A stretch of DNA of 64,000 nt from Pontibacter litorisediminis (GTDB taxonomy: Bacteria; Bacteroidota; Bacteroidia; Cytophagales; Hymenobacteraceae). The translations under genes and the position numbers were made by a program. The DNA is taken from contig NZ_JARDUA010000005.1 in assembly GCF_029360645.1 (NCBI RefSeq), positions 60,176 through 124,175 on the forward strand. The letters run 5' to 3'. The notes under the pieces are model-generated. The model searched no databases. It saw nothing but the letters and a program-made list of their open reading frames with translations, and had not been told where the DNA came from. Of this stretch, positions 1 through 7,994 are shown one piece after another (the stretch's first letter is position 1; every line of letters begins with the position of its first letter).

Positions 1-1259
1 TTAACCGCGTGTACAAAATGGTGGATACCTGCGCGGCCGAGTTCGAAGCCAAAACGCCATACTTCTACAGCACCTATGAGGGCGAGAACGAAAGCATCGT
101 CTCCGATAGAAAGAAGGTTGTCGTGCTGGGCTCAGGTCCAAACCGTATCGGGCAGGGCATCGAGTTCGACTACAGCTGTGTGCACGGTGTGCTGGCGGCC
201 AAAGAGCTGGGTTATGAGACCATCATGATCAACTGTAACCCTGAAACAGTAAGTACCGACTTCGACATCTCAGACAAGCTGTACTTTGAGCCGGTGTTCT
301 GGGAGCATATCTACGAGATCATCCTGCACGAGAAGCCGGAGGGCGTGATTGTGCAGCTGGGCGGACAGACAGCCCTGAAGCTGGCCGAGAAGCTGGACCG
401 CTACGGCATTAAGGTAATGGGCACGAGCTACCAGGCACTGGACTTGGCCGAGGACCGTGGTTCTTTCTCCTCGCTGCTGCGCGACCTGAGCATCCCGTAC
501 CCTCCGTTTGCTGTGATCGAGACGGCAGAGGAGGCACTGGAGCTGAGCAAGGAGCTGAAGTTCCCGCTGCTGGTGCGCCCAAGCTATGTATTGGGTGGCC
601 AGAACATGAAAATCGTGATCAACGAGAAGGAGCTGGAGGCTCACGTGATCGACCTGCTGAAGGACCACCCGGGCAACAAAGTGCTGCTCGACCACTTCCT
701 GGACAACGCCATTGAGGCCGAGGCTGACGCGATCTGCGACGGCGAGGATGTGTACATCTGCGGCATCATGGAGCACATCGAGCCGGCTGGTATCCACTCC
801 GGCGACTCGTACGCAGTGCTGCCTCCGTTCGACCTGAGCGAAAACGTGATCAGGCAGATAGAAGAGTATACCAAGAAGATTGCGGTGGCGCTGCAGACGG
901 TAGGGGTAATCAACATCCAGTTCGCGATCAAGAACGAGACCGTGTACATCATCGAGGCTAACCCGCGCGCTTCGCGTACGTTCCCGTTCATTGCCAAGGC
1001 CTACCGTGAGCCGTACATCAACTACGCCACCAAGATCATGCTGGGCGCGGCGAAGGTGAAGGACTTTACCTTTAACCCGTACAAGCACGGCTACGCCATC
1101 AAGGTGCCGGTGTTCTCTTACAACAAGTTTCCGGAAGTGAACAAGGAGCTCGGCCCGGAGATGAAATCCACTGGCGAGGCCATCTACTTTATCGACGACC
1201 TGTACGACGATTACTTCACTAAAGTATACTCCGAGAGGAACCTGTACCTGAGTAAGTAA
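1..1259 (+). CDS. carB: Carbamoyl-phosphate synthase large subunit, C-terminal part (5' end outside window)
   Basis: Makes carbamoyl phosphate from bicarbonate, ATP and glutamine-derived ammonia for pyrimidine and arginine synthesis in the cytoplasm; partner is CarA. The reading frame is already open at base 3, so the 5' part lies upstream. The visible part begins in the linker before the second half (VDTCAAEFEA, as in E. coli CarB around residue 520) and contains the second ATP-grasp module: SGPNRIGQGIEFDY, VRPSYVLGG, and the metal-binding end IEANPRASRTFPF. The protein stops at SERNLYLSK, just after the carbamoyl-phosphate synthetic domain. The roughly 140-residue MGS-like allosteric domain that ends E. 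coli CarB is absent. The gene ends cleanly with TAA, so this looks like a natural short form, which I recall as usual in Cytophagales, not a truncation. Confidence 0.96.
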   Translation, partial: NRVYKMVDTCAAEFEAKTPYFYSTYEGENESIVSDRKKVVVLGSGPNRIGQGIEFDYSCVHGVLAAKELGYETIMINCNPETVSTDFDISDKLYFEPVFWEHIYEIILHEKPEGVIVQLGGQTALKLAEKLDRYGIKVMGTSYQALDLAEDRGSFSSLLRDLSIPYPPFAVIETAEEALELSKELKFPLLVRPSYVLGGQNMKIVINEKELEAHVIDLLKDHPGNKVLLDHFLDNAIEAEADAICDGEDVYICGIMEHIEPAGIHSGDSYAVLPPFDLSENVIRQIEEYTKKIAVALQTVGVINIQFAIKNETVYIIEANPRASRTFPFIAKAYREPYINYATKIMLGAAKVKDFTFNPYKHGYAIKVPVFSYNKFPEVNKELGPEMKSTGEAIYFIDDLYDDYFTKVYSERNLYLSK

Positions 1260-1365
1260 GAAGTATAAATTGATGCGTAGGCCCTCCCTTGGCAACAGGG
1301 GAGGGCTTACTGTTTTAGATGCCTCGGTTATACTTGAGCAAGGGGTGAGTGCTATACCGTGCCTA

Positions 1366-1566
1366 ACCACCCCTATCCCTCCTTATCAAAGGAGGGGAGC
1401 CTGTAGTTACTGTGGCTAAAGTATAAGTTTCATGGCAGCTGGTATCGCGCGGACAGGTCGCGACCTGTCTCTACAAGTATAAACCCACCCCTAGCCCCTC
1501 CGGGGAGGGGAATTCTCCGCAGTTGATTAACATCCCCCTGCCCCCTTCTAAGGGGGACTTATACTT
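1366..1566. repeat. Cluster of GC-rich palindromic intergenic repeats
   Basis: Three short hairpin-forming units follow each other: CCCTCCTT/AAGGAGGGG (about 1377-1397), CCCCTCC/GGGGAGGGG (about 1495-1510) and CCCCCTT/AAGGGGGA (about 1540-1558). Each is preceded by a phrase such as accacccc or ccacccctagcc. A separate inverted repeat, GGACAGGTCGCGACCTGTC, lies at 1451-1469. AAGTATAA or its complement sits at 1419, 1475 and 1559. The same kind of units recur near 9.73 and 13.93-14.07 kb. No gene is seen here. Confidence 0.7.
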
Positions 1567-1584
1567 GTTGCACAGCTAAAGCCG

Positions 1585-1858
1585 TAGCTATTGGAATGAC
1601 ACCCAGTCCTTGGGTTGAGCGCCTTCTAGATTTCCGGTGACGAGCGCAAGCGAGGCATTGCGACGTAGGAGCAAAGGGAATGTAGACAGCGCGATGCCAA
1701 AGGACGAGCCCTCCCGGGCTGGAGGGAGCCAAAGCCAGAAATGAAACAGTGCAGGTTGTAAAGCTGTGGATGAACAGCAGCTAATAAGGGTAGCTTATGT
1801 CCAGTTACGGGAAGCGGGGGCAAAGAGAGGCACAAGCGGACGCTTGCGCCAACGCCAG
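1585..1858. repeat. Structured dispersed repeat, copy A
   Basis: Shares long blocks with 14165-14556: a block holding the hairpin ACCCAGTCCTTGGGTT (1611-1626 here), GAGCGCCTT, TAGATTTCCGGT, GCGATGCCAAAGGACGAGCC, CCAAAGCCAGAAATGAAAC, CAGTTACGGGAAGC, and CGGACGCTT near the end. A hairpin near 1711-1727 has stem CCTCC/GGAGG, where the other copy has CTCTC/GAGAG, so the pairing is kept while the bases change. It may be a non-coding RNA or a non-autonomous mobile repeat. The short reading frames inside are unlikely to be genes. Confidence 0.65.
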
Positions 1859-2124
1859 AGAAGTATCAGAAAGCTGCAGCTATGATGAATAAATCACCAG
1901 GAACAAAGTATAGCCAACGTATAAACCTGCTAACAAAAGTATAACTCACCATCCCAGACTCGGAACTAACCCCTCCAAACCTGCATTTCAAAACTATACT
2001 CCTTATCTTTGCCATACACCGCCAAAACGTCAGATAACAAAAAGCTGGCAAAGGAGTTGTAACATAGTATCGGTACTGTTTTTGCAGTATACTTTACACA
2101 CTTTTACCAAGAGATTTCACCACG

Positions 2125-2406
2125 ATGATCAAGTTCATATTCACCACGCTGCTCATAATATTCTTCATCCGAATGGTGGCGCCACCGCTTTTCCGATGGC
2201 TGCTAGGAATGTTTATCCGCAAGAAAATGCGCAACGGCACCTTCTTTTACACCAACATGCACCAGCAGCAGGCACAGGCCCAGCAGCAAAGCCAGAACGG
2301 CAATGGGCGAGCAAAAGGAGATGTCAAGATCGACTACATACCAGAGCAGCCGGAGCGCAAGTCTTTCAACGGCGGGGAGTACGTGGATTATGAAGAAGTA
2401 AAATAA
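2125..2406 (+). CDS. DUF4834 family small membrane protein
   Basis: A 93-residue protein with one N-terminal membrane segment (residues 2-30), a basic stretch (RKKMRNG), a Gln-rich linker (about residues 48-60) and a conserved-looking acidic tail, GEYVDYEEVK. This layout matches the DUF4834 family of Bacteroidota. Function is unknown; the topology suggests a small inner-membrane protein with its tail on one side. It lies 42 bp before the YfhO gene and could share its transcript. The second, out-of-frame ORF over the same bases is a shadow. Confidence 0.7.
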   Translation: MIKFIFTTLLIIFFIRMVAPPLFRWLLGMFIRKKMRNGTFFYTNMHQQQAQAQQQSQNGNGRAKGDVKIDYIPEQPERKSFNGGEYVDYEEVK

Positions 2407-2448
2407 AACTACTATCTTTCAAGCTCTATTCCGGGTTTTTGAAAGATT

Positions 2449-4905
2449 ATGACAACTTCGTTCAACTTTAAGCGCGATGTGCTGCCGCATGCCATCGCCG
2501 TACTTATTTTCCTTGTCCTGACGGCGGTATACTTCTCGCCGGTCCTTTTCCAGGACAAAGGCCTTGCCCAGCACGATATTCTGCAGTTTAAGGGCGGTGC
2601 CAAAGAGATACAGGACTACCGCGAGCGCACTGGCGAGGAAGCCCTTTGGACCAACTCCATGTTTGGCGGTATGCCGGCCTACCTCATCCAGACGCATTTT
2701 CCTGGCGACTGGTCCGGTTACATCCACAAGATCCTGACATTCGACCTGCCGGCCCTGGCAGGTAATATCTTCATCACGCTGATCTGCGCCTATATCCTGT
2801 TGGTGGCCATGGGCATGAGCACCTGGCTGGCCATTATAGGCGCGGTAGCCTTCTCCTTTACGTCCTATAACCTCATCATCCTGGAGGCAGGGCACAACAC
2901 CAAATCGCTTACCATTGCTTACATCCCGATGGTATTGGCCGGGCTGATCTACGCGCTGCGCCGGAACCTATGGGTGGGGGCCGCGCTGTTTGCCGTGGGC
3001 CTGACGATGAACCTACACTTCAACCACCTGCAGATGACTTATTACATGCTGCTGCTGGTGCTGGTGTTTGGGGTAGTGGAGATCATTTACGCGGTAAAGC
3101 ACGGCACTTTTGCGGAGCTGCTGAAGCGCGGACTGGTGCTGCTGGTGGCAGCCATACTGGCTATAGGCGTTAACTTTGGCAGGCTGTATACTACAGCCGA
3201 GTACAGCAAGTACAGCATCCGGGGCAAATCGGAGCTGACGCAGCCAAACAGCGGCGACAACGTGGGCAGCGGCCTGGACCGCGAGTATGCCTTTAACTGG
3301 AGCTACGGTGTGAGCGAGACGATGACCCTGCTGATCCCGGATTTCTACGGCGGTAGCAGCAGCGCCCCGCTTGATACCGACTCTGAAACATACAAGGCTT
3401 TTACAAAAATGGGAGCCGCCCCGGCGCAGGCCGAGCAGCTGGTGAAGCAGGGCCTGCCAATGTATTGGGGGCCGCAGCCTATGACGAGCGGTCCGGTTTA
3501 CGTGGGCGCCATCGTGGTGTTCCTGTTCGTGCTGGGGCTGTTCATTGTGGACCGCCGCTGGACGAGCTGGCTCGTAGCCGGCACCATACTTTCCCTGCTG
3601 CTGGCCTGGGGTAAGAATTTCGAGGCCTTCAACTACTTCATGTTCGATTACTTCCCACTGTACAACAAATTCAGGGCAGTATCGTCGGCCTTGGTTATCG
3701 CCCAAATCACCATCCCGTTCCTGGCTATACTGGCTCTCTGGAAGCTGATCAACGAGCGCAGCCAGATCAAAGACCTGGATAAGAAACTGCTGATATCCGG
3801 GGGTATCACCGCCGGTATCTGCTTGCTGGTGTGGCTCTTTGCCGGCACTGCCAGCTTTATGTCCGAAACTGACCAAAGGCTGATACAGGCGCAGTTCCCG
3901 ATCGACGCTATCCGCGCCGACCGCGGGAGCATGATGCGCTCCGACGCCTTCCGCTCGCTGGTATTTATACTTCTGGCCGCTGGCTTGTTATACTTCTATG
4001 TGAAAAACAAGGTGTCTGCCACGGTGGCAGTGGCTGGTGTAGGTATACTGGTGCTGGTGGACCTGTGGTCGGTGGACCAGCGCTACCTGAACAACGGCGA
4101 CTTTGAGCGCCGGGTGGTAGAGAACTATTTCAGCCCAACGCCGGCCGACCAGATGATCCTGCAGGACAAGGAGGATGCCGCAAGAGGCCTGAGCTACCGC
4201 GTAATTAACCTGCCAAATCCGTTTAACGATGCCCGCACGTCCTACTTCCACAAGTCGGTGGGCGGTTACCACGGCGCCAAGCTGCGCCGTTACCAGGACC
4301 TGATCGACCGCCACATCTCGCGTAACAACCTGGAGGTGCTGCGCATGCTGAACACCCGCTACGCGATTACGGGTGACCCGAAGCAGCCGGTGCAGCGAAT
4401 TCCGGATGCCCTGGGCAACGCCTGGTTCGTGGAGGAAGTGCAGCCGGTTGAGTCGCCGGATGCCGAACTGGATGCCTTAACGATGTTTGATGCCGGTGCC
4501 ACTGCTGTGATCGATGTGAGCAAATTCCCGATCGAGCGCCGCTACTTCAGCGCCGACAGCGCCAACATTAAGCTGACGGAGTATGAGCCGAATTACCTCA
4601 AGTATGAGTATGCGGCAGCCAAAGAGGGCTTGGTGGTGTTCTCCGAGATCTACTACCCGGAGGGCTGGCAGGCGTACCTGGACGGGGAGCCGGTAGAGCA
4701 CATCCGCGCCAACTACGTGCTGCGCGCCATGGAGGTGCCGGCCGGCAAGCATACTATTGAGTTCAAGTTCGAGCCGCAGTCTTACTATACCGGCAATACC
4801 GTATCGCTAATCTCTTCTATCCTGCTGGTGCTGGTGATAGCCGGAGCCATCTTCTATGCTGTGAAGAAGCAGCCGGTAGAAGAACCGATTGTGGAGAAAG
4901 TGTAG
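2449..4905 (+). CDS. YfhO family membrane protein
   Basis: An 818-residue polytopic inner-membrane protein. The first membrane segment is at about residues 12-32, followed by a long extracytoplasmic loop with FQDKGLAQHDILQFKGG. There are then about a dozen hydrophobic segments to residue 530, a large soluble part (about 540-785) and a last membrane segment (LISSILLVLVIAGAIFYAV). Families with this fold (Pfam YfhO) are distant GT-C-type glycosyltransferases; B. subtilis YfhO acts in lipoteichoic acid glycosylation. The substrate here cannot be told from sequence. AAGTATAA occurs twice in reverse orientation (about 3964 and 3986). A good terminator follows at 4999-5029. Confidence 0.85.
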   Translation: MTTSFNFKRDVLPHAIAVLIFLVLTAVYFSPVLFQDKGLAQHDILQFKGGAKEIQDYRERTGEEALWTNSMFGGMPAYLIQTHFPGDWSGYIHKILTFDLPALAGNIFITLICAYILLVAMGMSTWLAIIGAVAFSFTSYNLIILEAGHNTKSLTIAYIPMVLAGLIYALRRNLWVGAALFAVGLTMNLHFNHLQMTYYMLLLVLVFGVVEIIYAVKHGTFAELLKRGLVLLVAAILAIGVNFGRLYTTAEYSKYSIRGKSELTQPNSGDNVGSGLDREYAFNWSYGVSETMTLLIPDFYGGSSSAPLDTDSETYKAFTKMGAAPAQAEQLVKQGLPMYWGPQPMTSGPVYVGAIVVFLFVLGLFIVDRRWTSWLVAGTILSLLLAWGKNFEAFNYFMFDYFPLYNKFRAVSSALVIAQITIPFLAILALWKLINERSQIKDLDKKLLISGGITAGICLLVWLFAGTASFMSETDQRLIQAQFPIDAIRADRGSMMRSDAFRSLVFILLAAGLLYFYVKNKVSATVAVAGVGILVLVDLWSVDQRYLNNGDFERRVVENYFSPTPADQMILQDKEDAARGLSYRVINLPNPFNDARTSYFHKSVGGYHGAKLRRYQDLIDRHISRNNLEVLRMLNTRYAITGDPKQPVQRIPDALGNAWFVEEVQPVESPDAELDALTMFDAGATAVIDVSKFPIERRYFSADSANIKLTEYEPNYLKYEYAAAKEGLVVFSEIYYPEGWQAYLDGEPVEHIRANYVLRAMEVPAGKHTIEFKFEPQSYYTGNTVSLISSILLVLVIAGAIFYAVKKQPVEEPIVEKV

Positions 4906-4914
4906 AAAATTTGG

Positions 4915-4985
4915 GGTTTAGGAGTTAGAGAGTTTAGGAATGAGTGAATTTTAATCCTGTATATCCTCTAATCCTGATTCAGACA
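4915..4985. repeat. Intergenic repeat pieces of two dispersed families
   Basis: Bases 4915-4945 carry the family built on GTTTAGGAGTTAGAGAGTTT, whose complement recurs at 15690-15760 and 38921-38965. Bases 4952-4985 carry a series of ATCCTGT/ATCCT units ending in ATCCTGATTCAGAC. That same ending recurs at 9803-9843. Confidence 0.6.
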
Positions 4986-4998
4986 ATGTATAAAGTAC

Positions 4999-5029
4999 AG
5001 CCCTGGCTTTTGCCGGGGCTTCTTTTTTT
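4999..5029 (+). terminator. Rho-independent terminator after the yfhO-like gene
   Basis: Stem AGCCCTGGC / GCCGGGGCT around a TTTT loop, followed by a run of seven T. It ends only 15 bases before the next start codon, so the deaminase gene must have its own promoter overlapping this region, or rely on read-through. Confidence 0.85.
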
Positions 5030-5044
5030 GCCAATATTGTAAGT

Positions 5045-5950
5045 ATGAAAGAGGCACCGCTACAGAAACTGGAGGATGAGCTGCTGCTGGAGCAAGGGGT
5101 AGAGCTGTGGGTAAAGCGTGAGGATTTGCTGCACCCGCACATCTCGGGCAATAAGTGGCGCAAGCTAAAGTACAACCTACAGGAAGCCCGGCAGCAGGGG
5201 CATCATACGCTGCTTACTTTCGGTGGGGCCTACTCCAACCACATTGCGGCCACAGCAGCGGCGGGCAAAGAGTACGGCTTCAAGACCGTCGGCATTATCC
5301 GGGGAGAGGAGCGTTTGCCGCTTAACCCCACCCTTCGCTTTGCCACTTCCTGCGGCATGCAGCTGCACTACATCAGCCGCGAAAAGTATAGGCTAAAGGC
5401 CGAGCCTGTGTTCCTGGAAGAGCTGCAGCAAGCATTCGGCCAGGTATACCTGTTGCCCGAGGGAGGCACCAACCTGCTGGCCGTAAAAGGCTGTACCGAG
5501 ATCGTGCAGGACATCGACCTGAAGTATGATTACATCTGCTGCGCCATGGGCACCGGCGGCACGCTGGCGGGCATCGTGGCTGGCCTGGCAGGGGAGAAGC
5601 AGGTACTCGGTTTTCCGGCCCTGAAAGGCGGCGAGTTCTTGCAGCAGGAGGTGGAGGGACTGGTGCAGGCTTACAGCGGCCATACGTACAGCAACTGGCA
5701 CCTCCTCACGGGTTACCACTTCGGGGGCTACGCCAAGGTAAAGCCGGAACTGCTGGCGTTCATGGAGGACTTCAAAAAGCAGCACCACATCCCGCTGGAG
5801 CCAATTTATACCGGCAAAATGATGTATGGCCTGTTTGATCTGATCCGGCAGGGCTACTTTGCCAGGGGCAGCCGCGTGGTGGCGGTGCACACGGGTGGTT
5901 TGCAGGGCAACGCCGGCTTTCAGGAGCGGCTGGGGGTGCAGATTTTGTAG
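5045..5950 (+). CDS. PLP-dependent ACC deaminase / D-cysteine desulfhydrase family enzyme
   Basis: Fold-type II PLP enzyme of 301 residues, cytoplasmic. The Schiff-base lysine is K37 in SGNKWRKL. The serine/asparagine motif that grips the substrate carboxylate is in GGAYSNHIAATAAAG. A glycine-rich phosphate-binding loop, GTGGTLAG, lies near residue 175. Family members deaminate 1-aminocyclopropane-1-carboxylate or remove sulfide from D-cysteine; in bacteria outside plant hosts the second is often the safer guess. The last 15 codons and the stop lie in a 48-bp sequence (5904-5951) that is repeated at 7186-7233 with one mismatch, so this 3' end appears to have been duplicated when the neighbouring gene was inserted. 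Confidence 0.85.
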   Translation: MKEAPLQKLEDELLLEQGVELWVKREDLLHPHISGNKWRKLKYNLQEARQQGHHTLLTFGGAYSNHIAATAAAGKEYGFKTVGIIRGEERLPLNPTLRFATSCGMQLHYISREKYRLKAEPVFLEELQQAFGQVYLLPEGGTNLLAVKGCTEIVQDIDLKYDYICCAMGTGGTLAGIVAGLAGEKQVLGFPALKGGEFLQQEVEGLVQAYSGHTYSNWHLLTGYHFGGYAKVKPELLAFMEDFKKQHHIPLEPIYTGKMMYGLFDLIRQGYFARGSRVVAVHTGGLQGNAGFQERLGVQIL

Positions 5951-5951
5951 C
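5904..5951. repeat. 48-bp direct repeat, copy 1 (3' end of deaminase gene)
   Basis: Matches 7186-7233 at 47 of 48 bases (mismatch at 5916, G here and A there). It covers the last codons and stop of the PLP-deaminase gene. The two copies frame the AT-rich membrane-protein gene. Confidence 0.9.
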
Positions 5952-7107
5952 TTGTAAGCTTTACTATATCATAGCTCCCAAAACCAACAGCTGCGAAATA
6001 AAAAACGAAGGGCAGTAGCGGAGCAACGAACCTATTGTCCCAGTCCACTGCTACTACCATAGCCATGATAGTTTGTAGGAGCATAACTGTAAGCATAAAT
6101 ATAGACTTAGAGTCTTTAAAAGCTTTCCATACTCCTCGAAGTGCTAAAGTATAAACAGGTAAAAAGAACACCACAATAGCAATATTGTGTATGGAGGAGT
6201 AGTATGGCCTAACCTGTCCCCACAAGTAGCCAAACCTTAGCAGCAACAGTTTTGAATACGCTAGCGGTTGCTCTAAAATAAAACTTGCTATCTGCAGCAA
6301 TACCGGCTCTTTTTCGGGCAGTTCCTGGGTGCTGAATTCTACACTAACTGAATCATATCCTTGTATAGCCTGTCCCTGCAGCAGGTATTGTATAGGTGAG
6401 TATACTTCTAAGACTAAGTTAGCTCCAAATAGAAGTATAGGTGCTAGTAAAGCAATGGATAGTAAAACATAGCCTCTTCTGAACCGGTGCCTGCTGTGGA
6501 AAGTATAGCCTGCAATCACACCTAATGTTAGAAAGAGGCCGTTTGGCCGTAAGAAAAGGGAAAAGCAGAGCAAAAGTGTGATGATTAGGAAGTGCTTCCA
6601 ACCGTTATATGGCAGCTTTCTGATGTAGTAAAGAATGAATATAGTAAAACTAATATAAAGTGACTCGGTGTGGATGTAAAAATTCCAAGAGTGAATCTGA
6701 GGCCATATAAGGTATAAAAGGGCGCCAAAAAATGCTGCTATTCTACTTGAGGTGGCAGCATACAGCGTTTTATAAAAAAATATTGTAGCTACACCCGATA
6801 CAAGCACTTGCATAACAATGATTGTTTCTAAAGGCAGGCGTAACACATACAAGACTAAGTATATAAAGAATGTGTAGCTGGCATAAAACACACTATCTGC
6901 CTGCTGCCAGTAGGTGGTACCTGTTTCTACGGAGGTTGCGTAAGCCAAATAGCGATGACTATCGAACACGATGCGGACTCCATACTTGTGATACAACAAC
7001 AGGTGCATCAGTAGCCATAAAAGGCCTAACGACAGCAGTGGCCTTGAAGCTACAGGTGAAATCAATGCCAACATTTTCTTCATCAGAGGCTCTGCGTCTT
7101 TTGTCAT
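5920..7107 (-). CDS. Predicted polytopic GT-C-like membrane protein on an inserted segment
   Basis: About 395 residues from ATG at 7107; an upstream GTG at 7146 would add 13 residues. Hydrophobic segments begin at SLGLLWLLMHLLLYH. The first outer loop holds FDSHRYLAYA, an acidic residue in the place where GT-C glycosyltransferases carry their catalytic Asp. Some eight to ten membrane segments follow (for example FIYLVLYVLRL, IAAFFGALLYLIW, HFLIITLLLCFSLFL, SIALLAPILLFGANLVL). I infer a lipid-linked sugar transferase of unknown specificity. The gene is visibly AT-richer than its neighbours. Its last residues (about YKICTPSRS) and stop codon are read from the antisense strand of the deaminase 3' end, so the C-terminus is chimeric. 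It converges with and overlaps the deaminase gene by 31 bp. Confidence 0.6.
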   Translation of the reverse strand: MTKDAEPLMKKMLALISPVASRPLLSLGLLWLLMHLLLYHKYGVRIVFDSHRYLAYATSVETGTTYWQQADSVFYASYTFFIYLVLYVLRLPLETIIVMQVLVSGVATIFFYKTLYAATSSRIAAFFGALLYLIWPQIHSWNFYIHTESLYISFTIFILYYIRKLPYNGWKHFLIITLLLCFSLFLRPNGLFLTLGVIAGYTFHSRHRFRRGYVLLSIALLAPILLFGANLVLEVYSPIQYLLQGQAIQGYDSVSVEFSTQELPEKEPVLLQIASFILEQPLAYSKLLLLRFGYLWGQVRPYYSSIHNIAIVVFFLPVYTLALRGVWKAFKDSKSIFMLTVMLLQTIMAMVVAVDWDNRFVAPLLPFVFYFAAVGFGSYDIVKLTSYKICTPSRS

Positions 7108-7185
7108 TATCACAGTTGCTGGGTTGCTTAGTAGTGCAAGTTGCACAATTCTGAAGTAAGGCCCATAAGCTGTAGCTGCTAAAAT

Positions 7186-7233
7186 AGGGCAACGCCGACT
7201 TTCAGGAGCGGCTGGGGGTGCAGATTTTGTAGC
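7186..7233. repeat. 48-bp direct repeat, copy 2
   Basis: Second copy of the deaminase gene end (encoding the tail NADFQERLGVQIL and its stop), 1,282 bp from copy 1. It no longer belongs to a gene, and lies 48 bp before the DUF4230 gene. It is probably the original 3' end, left behind when the inserted segment brought a replacement. Confidence 0.9.
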
Positions 7234-7281
7234 ATAATATTTGCAACGCCGTATCTGTACCTAAACCAGAACCGGCACCCG

Positions 7282-7917
7282 ATGCTCTTACTTCGTTTTC
7301 TTATTAAGATTTTACCTTGGGTTATACTTCTCTCGCTCGGCATTTTCCTGTGGCGCACCGTTAGCGAGTACTTCGGCAAGCCCGAAGCAAAGGCGGAGCC
7401 GGAGGTGGTCGTAAACTTCAACACCGTGCTCACCTCAGTAGAAGACCTGGGCCGCATGGAGCTGGTGCGCTATAATTTTAAGGATGTGGTGGAGTATGAG
7501 AAAAACGTGTCGCGGTGGGTGCCGAACTCGAAGATAATGCTGATCGTAACCGGCGAGGCCGTTGGCTGTGTGGACTTTACTAAGATAACTGAAGCTGACA
7601 TTGAGTTTCAGGGCGACTCGCTGGTGCAGGTAGCACTGCCGGAGCCGGAGATCTGCTACTATAAAATTGACCAAAGCAAGACCAAAGTCTTCAGCAAAGA
7701 AAACACCTACTTTCAGGATGCCGACCTGGTGCAAGAAAGCTACAAGTATGCCGAGGCCAATGTGAAAAAAGCCGCCCTGAACTCCGGTATACTAAACCAG
7801 ACGAAGGTAAACGCTGAGAAGGTGCTGAAACCGATTTTAGAGGAAGTAACCGGCCGCCGCGTGGTGCTGGTGCCTCAGCGCAAAATCCAGAACCCGGAGA
7901 TGGGGCCGAAGCGGTAG
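7282..7917 (+). CDS. DUF4230 domain-containing protein
   Basis: A 211-residue protein with an N-terminal signal-anchor (about residues 7-26) and a DUF4230 domain that begins at VNFNTVLTSVEDLGRMELVRY. The features NSKIMLIVTGEAVGCVDF and LVQVALPEPEIC are typical of this family, which is anchored in the membrane and faces outward. Function is unknown. It carries one AAGTATAA in reverse orientation at about 7321. Its upstream neighbour before the insertion was probably the PLP deaminase. Confidence 0.8.
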   Translation: MLLLRFLIKILPWVILLSLGIFLWRTVSEYFGKPEAKAEPEVVVNFNTVLTSVEDLGRMELVRYNFKDVVEYEKNVSRWVPNSKIMLIVTGEAVGCVDFTKITEADIEFQGDSLVQVALPEPEICYYKIDQSKTKVFSKENTYFQDADLVQESYKYAEANVKKAALNSGILNQTKVNAEKVLKPILEEVTGRRVVLVPQRKIQNPEMGPKR

Positions 7918-7941
7918 GGTGTTCTTAATGGCTAGTACAAA

Positions 7942-7990
7942 CTAAGGCAAGAATGCGTCAAACGGAGTTTAAGCCTGTGCTTTGTTAGGC
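7942..7990 (-). repeat. attC-like recombination site of a lone gene cassette
   Basis: Read on the minus strand directly after the stop of the GIY-YIG-like gene, this site starts with GCCTAAC (R''-type box) and is an imperfect palindrome: an outer AA.GCA / TGC.TT stem, then TTAAAC/GTTTGA around a three-base loop. It ends with G at 7942. Joining this end to the TTAGGC at the cassette's other edge (8978-8973) gives a 55-base site with complementary GCCTAAC and GTTAGGC ends, as integron attC sites have. The fold was drawn by hand. No integrase is in the window. Confidence 0.5.
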
Positions 7991-7994
7991 ATTG

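Noticed and set aside
270..1370. 366-codon open frame on the minus strand across carB
   Set aside because: It lies opposite a certain carB reading frame, has no recognisable domain and reflects third-position GC bias.
1626..1835. 69-codon minus-strand frame in repeat copy A
   Set aside because: Entirely inside the dispersed repeat; changes relative to copy B are mostly amino-acid altering, so RNA or DNA structure explains it better.
3013..3876. 287-codon minus-strand frame inside the YfhO gene
   Set aside because: Low-complexity His/Gln-rich translation of the antisense strand; shadow of the real gene.
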